Assembly: GCA_035624355.1 (NCBI GenBank)
Contig: DASPRQ010000101.1
Coordinates: forward strand, 1 to 51,101
From: Usitatibacter sp035624355
GTDB lineage: Bacteria > Pseudomonadota > Gammaproteobacteria > Burkholderiales > Usitatibacteraceae
Reading direction: 5' to 3'
Length of the DNA: 51,101 nucleotides
Part shown: one piece after another, positions 1-9,081 of the stretch
Layout: each line of letters opens with the position of its first letter
Position numbering within the stretch: position 1 is the first letter of the stretch
The notes under the pieces: generated by a model
Database searches by the model: none
What the model was told of the DNA's origin: nothing
The model's input: the letters and a program-made list of their open reading frames with translations, nothing else
Translations under genes and position numbers: made by a program

Positions 1-1080
1 CACGAAACCGGATGCCGGCGTGATCGCGACCAGGCCCGCGACCGCGCCCGAGGCGATGCCCAGCACCGAAGGCTTGCCCTTGGCGAACCACTCCGTGAAC
101 ATCCACGCCAGCGCCGCCACCGCGGTGGCGAGCTGCGTGACCACCATCGCCATGCCCGCGCGGCCGTCGGCGGCCACGGCGGAGCCCGCGTTGAACCCGA
201 ACCAGCCCACCCACAGCAGCGAGGCGCCGATGATCGTGAGCGTCAGGTTGTGCGGGGCCATGGGCTCCTTGCCGAGGCCGACCCGCTTGCCGAGCACCAG
301 GGCGCACACCAGGCCCGCGATACCGGCGTTGATGTGCACCACCGTGCCGCCCGCGAAGTCGAGGACGCCCTTGCCGGCCCAGTAGCCGCTCGTGCCCTCC
401 CACATCATGTGGGCGATCGGCGAGTAGATGAACAGCGACCAGAGCCCCATGAACCAGAGCATCGCCGAGAACTTCATGCGGTCGGCGAACGCGCCCGTGA
501 TCAGCGCCGGGGTGATGATCGCGAAGGTCATCTGGAAGCACATGTAGACCGATTCGGGGATGGTGGGCGCCAGGTGGCTCACCATGACCTTCCCGGCCTC
601 CTTCTGGAACACCATCCCTTCCAGGAAGAACCGGTCCAGGCTCCCGAAGACCGCGTTCCCGGGAATGAACGCGATGCTGTAGCCCGCGATCACCCAGAGG
701 ACCGTCACCAGGCACGTGATCGCGAAGCTCTGCATCACGGTGGCGAGCACGTTCTTCTTGCGCACCATGCCGCCGTAGAAGAGCGCGAGGCCCGGTACGG
801 TCATCATGAGCACCAGCGCCATGGAGGTGAGCATCCACGCGGTGTCGCCGCTGTTCAGCTTGTCGACGCCGACCAGGAACGGATGGTCGGGCGCGGCGGG
901 CGCTGCCGGAGCCGCGGCGGGCGCTGCGGCTGCGGGTGCCGCGGGTGCGGCCGCAGCGGGTGCGGGTGCGGCGGCGGCCGGCGCAGCGGCCGGAGCCTCC
1001 TCCTTCTTCTCCTGCGCGAAGCCCGGGCCCGTGAAGGCCAGCGCGGCCGTGAGCGCAACCAGGGTAAGTAGCCGTTTCAT
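1..1080 (-). CDS. amt: Ammonium transporter Amt (partial, C-terminus off the window)
   Basis: Inner-membrane ammonium channel; the first 360 residues are visible. The N-terminus is a signal peptide (MKRLLTLVALTAALAF, then an AQ cleavage region), followed by an Ala/Pro-rich low-complexity linker of about 50 residues (positions 885-1010) and then the Amt core. Family motifs seen are the first core helix with ALFYGGMVRKKN, then WVIAGYSIAF and DFAGGTVVHINAG, which carries the conserved Asp and the first pore His. Roughly the last two helices and the cytosolic tail are outside the window. It lies 14 bases downstream of glnK, the usual glnK-amt arrangement in which GlnK plugs the channel under nitrogen sufficiency. 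The signal peptide and Ala/Pro tail are seen in a subset of proteobacterial Amt proteins. The identification is secure. Confidence 0.96.
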   Translation of the reverse strand, partial: MKRLLTLVALTAALAFTGPGFAQEKKEEAPAAAPAAAAPAPAAAAPAAPAAAAPAAAPAAPAAPDHPFLVGVDKLNSGDTAWMLTSMALVLMMTVPGLALFYGGMVRKKNVLATVMQSFAITCLVTVLWVIAGYSIAFIPGNAVFGSLDRFFLEGMVFQKEAGKVMVSHLAPTIPESVYMCFQMTFAIITPALITGAFADRMKFSAMLWFMGLWSLFIYSPIAHMMWEGTSGYWAGKGVLDFAGGTVVHINAGIAGLVCALVLGKRVGLGKEPMAPHNLTLTIIGASLLWVGWFGFNAGSAVAADGRAGMAMVVTQLATAVAALAWMFTEWFAKGKPSVLGIASGAVAGLVAITPASGFV

Positions 1081-1094
1081 CGTGCGTCCCCCTC

Positions 1095-1433
<339 letters not shown>

Positions 1434-1461
1434 AGCGGTTTCCTTGGGGGGGGTCTGTGGG

Positions 1462-2679
1462 TCAGAACTTGTACAGCACTTCGAAGGCGTAGGACGACTG
1501 CGAGCCGGTGGGCGTCACGCCGTCGGGCCGGAGGAACGCCTCCACGTCCGACTTGTCGTAGCGCCCTTCCAGCCGGAGCTCCACGGGCTTGGCCGGCATG
1601 TATGCGACGGTGAGTGTGCCTTCCTTCCACTTCTGCACGACCCCGGTGCGGTAGCCGTCCTTGTCGTCGAAGTACTCCGCGCGCCCCGACACCCGCCACT
1701 GGTCGTTGAACTGGTAGTTGAGGTAGCCGGCGATGCCCTGCCACTTCGCCTTGCCCCCGTCGGCCGCCGCCTTGTCCTGGTCGCCGTAGTCGTAGTTCAG
1801 CACCAGCGTGAGCTGGTCCGTGAGGTTGAAGGTGCCGACCAGGTCGAGCAGGTTACGCATCCCGTTCAGGTCGCTCTTCGGATAGTTCGTCACCAGCTCC
1901 TTGCCGCCGTAGTAGTTGGCGATGAGCGTCACCGTCTTCGAAGGCGTGTACGTCGCCGCGAGCTCGACCGTCTTGTCGCTGTTCGGGTCCTCGAAGGCGT
2001 CCCAGCCCTGGTTCACGCCGGCGACGAGCGAGAGGCTGTCGTTCACCTTCCACGTCGTGCGCAGCCCCGTGTGGGTGAAGGGAATGGCGTAGCCGAAGAG
2101 GATCGAGCGCGAGTAGTTCGTGTTTCCCGCGCTGCTGATCACCTCGGCGCCCGCCAGGGTCGCGAACTTGCCGGCGATGAGGGTCATGGGCGCGGCCGCG
2201 TAATAGAAGTAGGCCTGCGTCACGTCGAAGTAGTGGTTCGCGCCGTTGGCCGGACCCTTGTTCTTGTCGATGGTCCCATAGGACGCGATAGTGTCGGCGT
2301 CCTTGCCCGCGTTCACTTCGAGCGTGCCGCCGAACCCGCTGTCGGGGGCGCTCGAGAGCATCAGGTCCAGGGTGTGGAAGATCCCCGCGTCATGCTCGAA
2401 GTCGAACACGCGGTCGTTTGCGCCGCTCACGAATTTGCCGTATCCCGACAGGTGCGTGTAGGCCGCATCGATGTGGCCCGTGAGGTCGAATCCCCCGATG
2501 GAAAATATCGGCGGGGGTGCGGCGGGCGCGGCCTCCGCGGGCGCGGCGGGAGGCGTGGCCGGCGCCTGCTGCGCGTGCGCGGCGTTGGCTCCCCAGACGC
2601 ACAACGCGACCACGACGGCCGACGATCCGAGGATTTCGGCCGACTTCGAGAACTGCGAGCGGCTTTCGAACCTGAGCAT
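1462..2679 (-). CDS. Outer-membrane beta-barrel porin (OmpL/BBP2-like)
   Basis: A 405-residue outer-membrane protein. It has a long N-terminal signal region ending AAHAQQ, a short Pro/Ala-rich linker, then alternating beta strands (for example DLTGHIDAAYTHLSGYG, TLVLNYDYGDQDK, YEFD-type turns) and a terminal aromatic strand ending FEVLYKF, the signal for BAM insertion. The pattern fits the putative beta-barrel porin-2 family; I cannot assign a substrate by sight. It is the first gene of a unit with glnK and amt, and a sigma-54 promoter lies directly upstream, so it is probably induced under nitrogen limitation to admit ammonium or another nitrogen source. That physiological role is inferred from context. 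Confidence 0.85.
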   Translation of the reverse strand: MLRFESRSQFSKSAEILGSSAVVVALCVWGANAAHAQQAPATPPAAPAEAAPAAPPPIFSIGGFDLTGHIDAAYTHLSGYGKFVSGANDRVFDFEHDAGIFHTLDLMLSSAPDSGFGGTLEVNAGKDADTIASYGTIDKNKGPANGANHYFDVTQAYFYYAAAPMTLIAGKFATLAGAEVISSAGNTNYSRSILFGYAIPFTHTGLRTTWKVNDSLSLVAGVNQGWDAFEDPNSDKTVELAATYTPSKTVTLIANYYGGKELVTNYPKSDLNGMRNLLDLVGTFNLTDQLTLVLNYDYGDQDKAAADGGKAKWQGIAGYLNYQFNDQWRVSGRAEYFDDKDGYRTGVVQKWKEGTLTVAYMPAKPVELRLEGRYDKSDVEAFLRPDGVTPTGSQSSYAFEVLYKF

Positions 2680-2729
2680 GACTGTTTATCCTTTGGATGG
2701 TGGTAAGACGACGTTTGCCGCCGGGAAGG

Positions 2730-2745
2730 AGCAACATCGGTGCCA
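2730..2745 (-). promoter_or_regulatory. Sigma-54 (RpoN) promoter of porin-glnK-amt
   Basis: On the minus strand this reads TGGCACCGATGTTGCT, which matches the sigma-54 consensus TGGCAC-N5-TTGCW at every defined position. Transcription would start about 12 bases further on, near 2720, leaving a leader of about 40 bases before the porin ATG at 2679. This is the strongest promoter match in the window and fits the nitrogen genes it precedes. Confidence 0.85.
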
Positions 2746-2826
2746 ACGGACAGGCCCTTGTTTGAAAAGGCTTTTCCGCGAACGCCCCGGCGGCTCGCAC
2801 CGATGAAAGGCGCTCGCCGGGGCGGC

Positions 2827-2843
2827 GGCACCAATCGAGTGCA
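2827..2843 (-). promoter_or_regulatory. Probable NtrC-binding site (enhancer)
   Basis: The plus strand reads GGCACCAATCGAGTGCA, a dyad matching the NtrC consensus TGCACC-N5-GGTGCA at 10 of 12 defined positions. It sits about 85-110 bases upstream of the sigma-54 promoter at 2730-2745, the normal distance for an enhancer that acts by looping. A weaker half site (GCACC) lies at 2797-2801. The adjacent ubiK gene on the other strand starts at 2885. Confidence 0.65.
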
Positions 2844-2884
2844 GGGCCTCGTCCGTCAACCGAAGGCCATCGGCGGGAATTGAG

Positions 2885-3136
2885 ATGAACGACAGATTCT
2901 TGAGCGAACTGAGCGCACGCCTCGCGGAGCTCGCCGCATCGAACCCGGCGAAGGACCTCGAGAAGAACGTGCGGGGAATGCTCGCGAGCGCCTTCACGCG
3001 CCTGGACCTGGTGAGCCGCGAGGAATACGACGCGCAGGCGCTCGTGCTCGCGCGGGCGCGCGAGAAGCTCGCGGCGCTCGAGGCGCGCGTGGGCGAGCTC
3101 GAGGCGCGGCTCGCATCGGGCAAGAAGAAGGGCTGA
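2885..3136 (+). CDS. ubiK: Ubiquinone biosynthesis accessory factor UbiK
   Basis: An 83-residue, strongly helical protein of the UbiK/YqiC (BMFP) family. The first half is MNDRFLSELSARLAELAAS with KDLEKNVRGMLASAFTRLDLVSREEYDAQ, the conserved family block. The second half is a heptad coiled coil (LAALEARVGELEARLAS) with a Lys-rich end. The family supports aerobic ubiquinone synthesis as a small factor binding UbiJ and membranes. It lies 55 bases upstream of comM, a pairing common in betaproteobacteria. The call rests on length, the EEYDAQ block and the coiled coil. Confidence 0.85.
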   Translation: MNDRFLSELSARLAELAASNPAKDLEKNVRGMLASAFTRLDLVSREEYDAQALVLARAREKLAALEARVGELEARLASGKKKG

Positions 3137-3191
3137 AGCGGCGGCTGCGTCCACCGGGGGTCGCGGCGCCGCGCTCCCGGGAGATGGGCCG

Positions 3192-4712
3192 ATGGAAGTG
3201 GCCGTCGTGTACAGCCGCGGGCTCGCGGGGCTCGAGGCGCCGCTCGTGCGCGTCGAGGCGCACGTCGGCAACGGGCTTCCCGCCTTTCACATCGTGGGGC
3301 TCCCCGAGACGGAGGTGAAGGAAGCGCGCGACCGCGTGCGTGCGGCGCTCCAGACCGCCGGCTTCGAGTTCCCGCAGCGGCGCATCACCGTGAACCTCGC
3401 GCCCGCGGACCTTCCCAAGGAAAGCGGCCGGTTCGACCTCCCCATCGCCATCGGCATCCTCGCCGCCACGCGGCAGGTGCCGCGCGCTGCCCTCGGCTCG
3501 CTCGAGCTCGCGGGGGAGCTCGCGCTTTCCGGCGAGCTGCGCCCGATCCGCGGCGCGCTCGCGATGACCTTCGGCGCCCACCGCGAAGGGCGCGCCTTCG
3601 TGCTGCCGGCCTCCGTCGCGCCCGAGGCGGCGCTCGCGCGCGGGGCGACCATCCTTCCGGCGCGCACGCTGCTCGAAGTCTGCGGCCACCTCGCCGGGCA
3701 GGCGCCGCTCGCTCCCTTCGAGGGCCGCGCCTCGGCGTGCGAGCCCGAGTACGCGGATCTCGCCGATGTCCGCGGGCAGATGCACGCGCGCCGCGCGCTC
3801 GAGGTCGCCGCGGCGGGCGGTCATTCGATCCTCTTCTGCGGGCCACCCGGAACGGGCAAGACCATGCTCGCCGTAAGGCTCGCGGGAATCCTTCCTTCGA
3901 TGACGGACGAGGAAGCCCTCGAGGCCGCCGCCGTGGCGAGCCTAGCGACCGGCGGCTTTCGTCCCGAGCGCTTCGGCGTGCGGCCCTTCCGCGCGCCGCA
4001 CCACACGGCCTCGGCCGTGGCGCTCGTGGGCGGCGGCTCGCCCCCGCGTCCCGGCGAGATCTCGCTCGCGCACCACGGCGTGCTCTTCCTCGACGAGCTG
4101 CCGGAATTCAGCCGCGGCGTGCTCGAGGTGCTGCGCGAGCCGCTCGAGTCGGGGCGCATCACCATCTCCCGCGCCGCGCGCCAGGCGGATTTCCCCGCGC
4201 GCTTCCAGCTCGTCGCCGCGATGAATCCGTGCCACTGCGGCTACCGCGGCCACCCGAACGGGAGCTGCCGCTGCACGCCGGCCCAGGTCGCGCGCTATCG
4301 GGACCGGATCTCCGGGCCGCTCCTCGATCGCATCGACCTGCACGTGGAGGTGCCGGCGCTCGCCGAGGAGGAGCTCCTCGCTTCCGCGGCCGGCGAGTCT
4401 TCCCCCGCCGTGCGCAGCCGCGTGGTGCGCGCGCGAAGCGAGCAGGTGCGCCGCCAGGGACGGCCGAACGCGCGCTTGACGGGCCGCGAAGCCGAGGAGA
4501 TGGCGCAGCTCGATCGCGAGGGCCGGCGGCTGCTCGCGGAAGCCACCTCGCGCCTCGCGCTCTCGGTGCGCGCCCACCACCGCGTCCTCAAGATCGCCCG
4601 CACACTCGCGGACCTCGAGGGCTGCGCCCGGGTCGGCGTCCCCCATCTCGCGGAGTCGCTGCGCTACCGCGGCGCCGCCCGATTGACAACCCGCGGTGCC
4701 GGCCCCACATGA
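3192..4712 (+). CDS. comM: YifB/ComM family Mg-chelatase-like AAA+ ATPase
   Basis: A 506-residue AAA+ protein. The N-terminal Lon-like domain begins MEVAVVYSRGLAGLEAPLVRVE and contains GLPETEVKEARDRVRAAL. The ATPase core has Walker A GPPGTGKTML, Walker B VLFLDELPEF and a Cys-rich insertion, MNPCHCGYRG followed by GSCRC. The C-terminal part has LLDRIDLHVEVP and LRYRG, typical of Mg-chelatase-like ATPases. ComM is the hexameric branch-migration helicase that helps integrate incoming DNA during natural transformation, but it is widely conserved even in species not known to be competent. Length and motifs are complete, so it looks functional. The downstream protease gene begins within a few bases of its stop. 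Confidence 0.93.
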   Translation: MEVAVVYSRGLAGLEAPLVRVEAHVGNGLPAFHIVGLPETEVKEARDRVRAALQTAGFEFPQRRITVNLAPADLPKESGRFDLPIAIGILAATRQVPRAALGSLELAGELALSGELRPIRGALAMTFGAHREGRAFVLPASVAPEAALARGATILPARTLLEVCGHLAGQAPLAPFEGRASACEPEYADLADVRGQMHARRALEVAAAGGHSILFCGPPGTGKTMLAVRLAGILPSMTDEEALEAAAVASLATGGFRPERFGVRPFRAPHHTASAVALVGGGSPPRPGEISLAHHGVLFLDELPEFSRGVLEVLREPLESGRITISRAARQADFPARFQLVAAMNPCHCGYRGHPNGSCRCTPAQVARYRDRISGPLLDRIDLHVEVPALAEEELLASAAGESSPAVRSRVVRARSEQVRRQGRPNARLTGREAEEMAQLDREGRRLLAEATSRLALSVRAHHRVLKIARTLADLEGCARVGVPHLAESLRYRGAARLTTRGAGPT

Positions 4713-4719
4713 ACCGCCT

Positions 4720-5751
4720 ATGGCCCTCGATCGCGAAGACGCCGTCGATTTCCTGCTGGGCGAGGACGGAGGCGAGCCGGCGGGCACGGCCCGGGAGCCC
4801 GCGCCGCGCGCCGACGGGGAGCTCCTCGACGCCTACTCCGAGGCCGTGGCTGCGGCCGCGGAGCGGGTCGCGGCTGCGGTCGTCCACCTCCAGGTGCAGT
4901 TCTCCGGGTCGCCCCAGCGCGCGGGATCCGGATCGGGCTTCGCGTTCACGCCCGACGGGCTCCTGCTCACCAACAGCCACGTCGTGCGGGGCGCACGTGC
5001 CATCCGCGCGACGTTCTCCGACGGCTCCGCGTGCGACGCCGACCTGCTCGGCGCCGATCCCGCCACCGACACCGCCGTGCTGCGCATCGCCGCGGGCGAC
5101 GTGCCGGCGCTCGCCCTCGGCTCCTCGCGCGCGGTGCGCGTCGGCCAGCTCGCCATCGCCGTCGGCAATCCCTACGGCTTCCAGCACACCGTGACCGCCG
5201 GCGTGGTGAGCGCCCTGGGGCGGAGCCTCCGTGCGCAGAACGGGCGCCTCATCGACGACGTGCTGCAGACCGACGCAGCGCTCAACCCCGGCAACTCGGG
5301 CGGGCCGCTCGTCGATTCCCGCGCGCGCGTGATCGGCGTGAACACCGCCGTGATCGCGGGCGCGCAGGGCATCTCCTTCGCGATCGCCATCGACACCGTC
5401 AAGTGGGTCGCTACGCAGATCCTGCGCGAGGGCCGCGTGCGCCGCGCGCACCTCGGCATCGCCGGCGCCAACGTCGCGCTCGGGCGCCGGGTCGCGCGGC
5501 ACCACGAGCTCGCCAACGAACGGGCGGTTCGGGTGGACTCGCTCCAGAAGGAAGGCCCGGCCTCCCGCGCGGGCGTGCAGCAGGGCGACCTCGTCGTCGC
5601 CTTCGACGGCCATCGCGTAGACGGCATCGACGACCTGCACCGCCTGCTCACCGCCGGGCGCATCGGCACGCCGTGCCGGATGCTCGTCGTGCGCGGGGCG
5701 CGGAAGCTCGAGCTCGCGGTGATCCCCTCGGAGGCGATCCCGGACGCTTGA
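4720..5751 (+). CDS. HtrA/Deg-like trypsin-type serine protease with PDZ domain, no signal peptide
   Basis: A 343-residue protease of the S1C family. The catalytic triad is His87 (TNSHVVRG), Asp117 (ATDTAVLRI) and Ser193 (NPGNSGGPLVD), counted from the ATG at 4720. A single PDZ domain follows (about residues 240-335, with VDSLQKEGPASRAGVQQGDLVVAFDG). Unlike DegP/DegS/DegQ, the N-terminus (MALDREDAVDFLLGEDGGEP) is acidic, with neither a signal peptide nor a membrane anchor, so the enzyme is predicted to stay in the cytoplasm. A GTG at 4696 would add eight residues (MPAPHEPP) and overlap comM; neither start has a clear ribosome site. The protease call is firm; the location is inferred. Confidence 0.88.
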   Translation: MALDREDAVDFLLGEDGGEPAGTAREPAPRADGELLDAYSEAVAAAAERVAAAVVHLQVQFSGSPQRAGSGSGFAFTPDGLLLTNSHVVRGARAIRATFSDGSACDADLLGADPATDTAVLRIAAGDVPALALGSSRAVRVGQLAIAVGNPYGFQHTVTAGVVSALGRSLRAQNGRLIDDVLQTDAALNPGNSGGPLVDSRARVIGVNTAVIAGAQGISFAIAIDTVKWVATQILREGRVRRAHLGIAGANVALGRRVARHHELANERAVRVDSLQKEGPASRAGVQQGDLVVAFDGHRVDGIDDLHRLLTAGRIGTPCRMLVVRGARKLELAVIPSEAIPDA

Positions 5752-5762
5752 GGCGCCTTAGA

Positions 5763-7010
5763 ATGGCGCCCATGCCCCACCGCATCGCCACGCGCCGCGG
5801 CCGCGCGGGCTTCGCCGCCCTGCTCGCCTCGCTCGCCACGCTCGGCCCCTTCTCGATCGACGCGTACCTGCCGGCCTTCGGCGGGATCCAGTCCTCGCTC
5901 GAGGCGACGCCCCTCCAGATCCAGCAGACGCTCTCGGGGTACCTCTTCGCCTTCGGCCTGATGTTCCTGTTCCACGGGGCGCTCTCCGACAGCTTCGGGC
6001 GCCGCCCCGTGATCCTCGTCGCGCTCGTGGTGTACACGGGCGCCTCCGCCGCCGCGGCGGTCACCGGCTCGGTTCACGGCCTCATCGCCTGGCGCGTCGT
6101 GCAGGGGCTGTCGGTCGGCGCGGGCATGGTCGTCGGACGCGCGATGATCCGCGACCTGCTGGGACCCGAGGACGCGCAGCGCCTCATGTCGATGGTCACG
6201 CTCTTCTTCGGCCTCGCCCCGGCCGTGGCGCCGATCATCGGCGGCTGGCTTTTCGCCGAGCTCGGCTGGCGCTCCATCTTCTGGTTCCTCGCGGCCGTGG
6301 GCATCGTGCTCGTCGTCGTGAGCTGGAAGCTGCTGCCGGAGACGCTCCCCCCGACCGCGCGGCACTCGTTCCATCCCATGGTGCTGCTCAAGGGCTACGA
6401 GGAAGTCGGCGCGAACCTGCGCTTCCTGCTGCTCTCGCTCGCCGTGGGATTCAACTTCAACGCGTTCTTCCTCTACATCGTCTCCGCCCCCGTGTTCCTC
6501 GGCACGCACCTGGGCCTGGGACCGCGGCAGTACGCGTGGCTCTTCATCCCCTCGATCGCCGGGATCATGACGGGGGCGCAGCTTTCGGGCCGGGCGGCCG
6601 GGCGCCTCGCTCCGCGCGACACCGTGAAGTTCGCCTACGGGTTCATGGGCACCGCCGCGCTCGCGAACCTCGCCTACTCGCTCGCCGCGCCGCCCGCGCT
6701 GCCGTGGGCCGTGATCCCGATCATGGTGTACGGCATCGGCTTCGCGATGGCGATGCCGTCGATCACGCTCACGACGCTCGACCTCTTCCCGACGCGGCGC
6801 GGCATGGCGGCGTCCCTCCAGGGCTTCGTCTCGGGCATGGTGAACACGCTCACCGCGGGCGTCGTCTCGCCGGCGGTTTCCCCCGACACGCGCGCGCTCG
6901 CCGCCACGATGACGGCGATGCTCGCGCTGGGCGCCGGAAGCTGGATGCTCTTCCTGCGCTCCTCGCGCAGGCACCGCGGCGAGCCGTCGAGACCGGCGGA
7001 CGAGGCATGA
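5763..7010 (+). CDS. MFS drug-resistance transporter, Bcr/CflA type
   Basis: A 415-residue major facilitator with about 12 hydrophobic segments. The signature after helix 2 is GALSDSFGRRPVILVAL, and helix 4 has WRVVQGLSVGAGMVVGRAMIRDL, close to the Bcr/CflA drug:H+ antiporters. The start FSIDAYLPAFGGIQ is also typical of that group. The ATG at 5763 is preceded by a GAGG about ten bases upstream; a second ATG at 5772 is possible. The stop overlaps the start of the next gene (ATGA), implying translational coupling. The substrate cannot be told from sequence. Confidence 0.88.
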   Translation: MAPMPHRIATRRGRAGFAALLASLATLGPFSIDAYLPAFGGIQSSLEATPLQIQQTLSGYLFAFGLMFLFHGALSDSFGRRPVILVALVVYTGASAAAAVTGSVHGLIAWRVVQGLSVGAGMVVGRAMIRDLLGPEDAQRLMSMVTLFFGLAPAVAPIIGGWLFAELGWRSIFWFLAAVGIVLVVVSWKLLPETLPPTARHSFHPMVLLKGYEEVGANLRFLLLSLAVGFNFNAFFLYIVSAPVFLGTHLGLGPRQYAWLFIPSIAGIMTGAQLSGRAAGRLAPRDTVKFAYGFMGTAALANLAYSLAAPPALPWAVIPIMVYGIGFAMAMPSITLTTLDLFPTRRGMAASLQGFVSGMVNTLTAGVVSPAVSPDTRALAATMTAMLALGAGSWMLFLRSSRRHRGEPSRPADEA

Positions 7011-8695
7011 GCCGCGAGCCCGGGCCGAGCGTCGTCGAGGCGCTGCGCCTCGCGCAGCGCGGCGATGCCGCCGCCGCCCTGGAGGCGTCCTCCGCGCTCG
7101 TTCGCGCCCATCCCGCCGACGCGCGGGCGCATCTCGCCCAGGGCATCGCGCTGCGCATGCTCGGGCGGATTCCCGAGGCCCGCGCGGCGCTCGAGCGCGC
7201 GGTCGGGCTCGCCCCCGGCGATTACGCCGCCGTCTTCGAGCTCGGCGTGGCCCTCGAGCTCGCGGGCGATGCGCGCGGCGCGCTCGCGCGGTTCGAACAA
7301 GCGATGGCGCTTCGGCCGGCGTTCCTCCCCGCGCGCTTCGCCGCCGCGCGGGGGCTCGCGATGCAGGGAAGGTTCCCCGACGCGCTCGCGACGATCGAGC
7401 CCGCGGTCCTCGCCGATCCCCGGGACCCGTTCGCCCTCCACGAGAAAGGGTGGGTGCTGCATCGCTCCGGCCGCCCGGATCTCGCGCTGCCGCTCCTCGA
7501 GGCAGCCGCGGCCGCCAATCCGCGCAACGGCGCCTGGCGCCTCGATGCCGCGAAGGCGATCGCCGACGCCGGCGATGCCGCGGGTGCGCGCGAGGCGTAC
7601 GAGTCGGCCGTTCGCGCGGCGCCGTCCGACGTGCCCACGCTCCTCGCCTGCGCGCGCTTCCACGTCTCGCACGGCGATTTCGAGGCCGCGGCGCGCCATT
7701 TCGCCGCGGCGCTCGCGCTCGCGCCCGGCGACCCCGCACTGCCGATCTACCTCGCGCAGGCCGAACTCGTGCAGCGGCACTGGGATCCGGGATGGCGCGC
7801 GTACGCCCTGCGCGAGCCGCGCCGGGGCTTCGAGGCCGCGCGCGCCTCGCGCGGGCTCGCCTACCGTGTCCCCTCGCTCGCGGAGGTGGCGGGGCGCGAA
7901 GTGACGCTCGTCGGCGAGCAGGGACTGGGCGACGTCCTCTTCTACCTGCGCTTCGCCCCGCAGCTCGCGCGAGCCGGCGCGACGCTCGACTTCGCGGGCG
8001 AGGCGCGGCTCCTTCCGCTCCTCGCGCGCACGGGCATCTTCCGCGCGCTGCGCGAAGGCGGAACCGCCACGCAGGCCGATTCGCCGCTTCCGGTCCTGGT
8101 GGCCGATCTTCCTTCCGTACCCGGCGTTTCGCCCGTGCCGCCCCCCCTTCCCATCGCGCCGGATCCCGCACGCCTCGCGTCGTGGCGCGCGGTGCTCGAG
8201 GCGGCGGGGCCGCGCCCCTGGATCGGCATCGCGTGGCGCGCGGGAACGCCCTCGGACGTTCTCGCCCACGGGCTCTTCAAGACCCTGCCCCTGGAAGCGC
8301 TTTGCGCCGCCGTGCGCCCGCTCGGCGGAACCGTGCTCGCGATCCAGCGCCATCCCGCCGCCGGGGAAGTCGATCGCGCGGGCGCGGCACTGGGCCGGCC
8401 CGTCCACGACCTCACGCGCATGAACGACGATCTCGACGACGCCCTGGCCGTGGTCGCGCTGCTCGACCGCCACATCGGGGTGAGCAACACGAACATGCAC
8501 CTCGCCGCGGCCGCCGGTGCGCGGGCCGACGTGCTCGTTCCGTTTCCTCCCGAATGGCGCTGGACCGCGCAAGGCGATTCGCCGTGGTTCCCCGGCTTCG
8601 GGGTGCATCGCCAGGCGATCGGCGGCGACTGGTCCGCGGCGCTCGCCGCGCTCAGTACTGCTCCCACGGCAGGCCGTCCACGCGCCAGCCGTTGA
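7007..8695 (+). CDS. TPR-repeat protein with C-terminal glycosyltransferase-like domain (copy 1)
   Basis: A 562-residue protein. About the first 280 residues are tandem tetratricopeptide repeats (for example AHLAQGIALRMLGRIPEARAAL, FELGVALELAGDARGALARF). The rest resembles the GT-B-like domain found behind TPRs in many betaproteobacteria, with the hallmark GEQGLGDVLFYLRFAPQLA, then WIGIAWRAG and a late VSNTNMHLAAAAGA nucleotide-sugar-site-like segment. It starts inside the MFS stop codon (ATGA overlap). Its 3' end overlaps the convergent rhodanese gene by 44 bases. A related gene lies at 10354-11748. Possible roles are protein or glycan modification; the substrate is unknown. Confidence 0.82.
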   Translation: MSREPGPSVVEALRLAQRGDAAAALEASSALVRAHPADARAHLAQGIALRMLGRIPEARAALERAVGLAPGDYAAVFELGVALELAGDARGALARFEQAMALRPAFLPARFAAARGLAMQGRFPDALATIEPAVLADPRDPFALHEKGWVLHRSGRPDLALPLLEAAAAANPRNGAWRLDAAKAIADAGDAAGAREAYESAVRAAPSDVPTLLACARFHVSHGDFEAAARHFAAALALAPGDPALPIYLAQAELVQRHWDPGWRAYALREPRRGFEAARASRGLAYRVPSLAEVAGREVTLVGEQGLGDVLFYLRFAPQLARAGATLDFAGEARLLPLLARTGIFRALREGGTATQADSPLPVLVADLPSVPGVSPVPPPLPIAPDPARLASWRAVLEAAGPRPWIGIAWRAGTPSDVLAHGLFKTLPLEALCAAVRPLGGTVLAIQRHPAAGEVDRAGAALGRPVHDLTRMNDDLDDALAVVALLDRHIGVSNTNMHLAAAAGARADVLVPFPPEWRWTAQGDSPWFPGFGVHRQAIGGDWSAALAALSTAPTAGRPRASR

Positions 8696-9047
8696 TCGAG
8701 TTGCGGTGGTGCGTCTCGTCGAGCTCGCCCTCGAAGCCGTGCAGGATGTTGGCCACGTGCCGGAAGCCCGCCTTCTCGAGCGCCGCCCCGGCTTCCAGCG
8801 TGCGGTTGCCGCTGCGGCAGATGAGCACCACCGGGCGCTCGGCGAAGTTCGCCCCGGCGATCTTCTTCACCTGGCCCACGAAGTGCGGGTTGAGCTCCCA
8901 TTCGGGCCCGTCGTACCACGGCACGATCATCGCGCCCACGGGATGGCCCACGAACATGTACTCCATCTCGCTGCGGCAGTCGACGAAGATCGCGTTCGGA
9001 TGTTCCTTGAGGAACTGGTAGGCCTGCTTCGGCTCGAAGTGCTCCAT
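8652..9047 (-). CDS. Single-domain rhodanese-like protein
   Basis: A 131-residue, soluble, single rhodanese domain. The active-site loop is LICRSGNRT with Cys77 as the persulfide-carrying residue, and the family start FLKEHPNAIFVDCRSEMEY is clear. The ATG at 9047 gives the natural domain start; reading further upstream adds a basic tail unlike any rhodanese. The last 44 bases overlap the 3' end of the TPR gene on the other strand. Such proteins transfer sulfane sulfur or act as sulfur carriers; the partner is unknown. It is about 18 kb from xsc, so I do not tie it to sulfite handling. Confidence 0.9.
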   Translation of the reverse strand: MEHFEPKQAYQFLKEHPNAIFVDCRSEMEYMFVGHPVGAMIVPWYDGPEWELNPHFVGQVKKIAGANFAERPVVLICRSGNRTLEAGAALEKAGFRHVANILHGFEGELDETHHRNSINGWRVDGLPWEQY

Positions 9048-9081
9048 GCCCCCATTATAGGACCGGGGTAGAATCGGCTGC

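Noticed and set aside
885..1010. GC-rich repetitive stretch that looks like a tandem repeat or alternative Arg/Gly-rich proteins
   Set aside because: It encodes the Ala/Pro-rich linker after the Amt signal peptide on the minus strand; other-frame readings are shadows.
1446..1453. Run of eight G as a phase-variable tract
   Set aside because: It lies in the untranslated gap between the porin stop and glnK start, so slippage would not change a reading frame; at most it might alter the distance between the genes.
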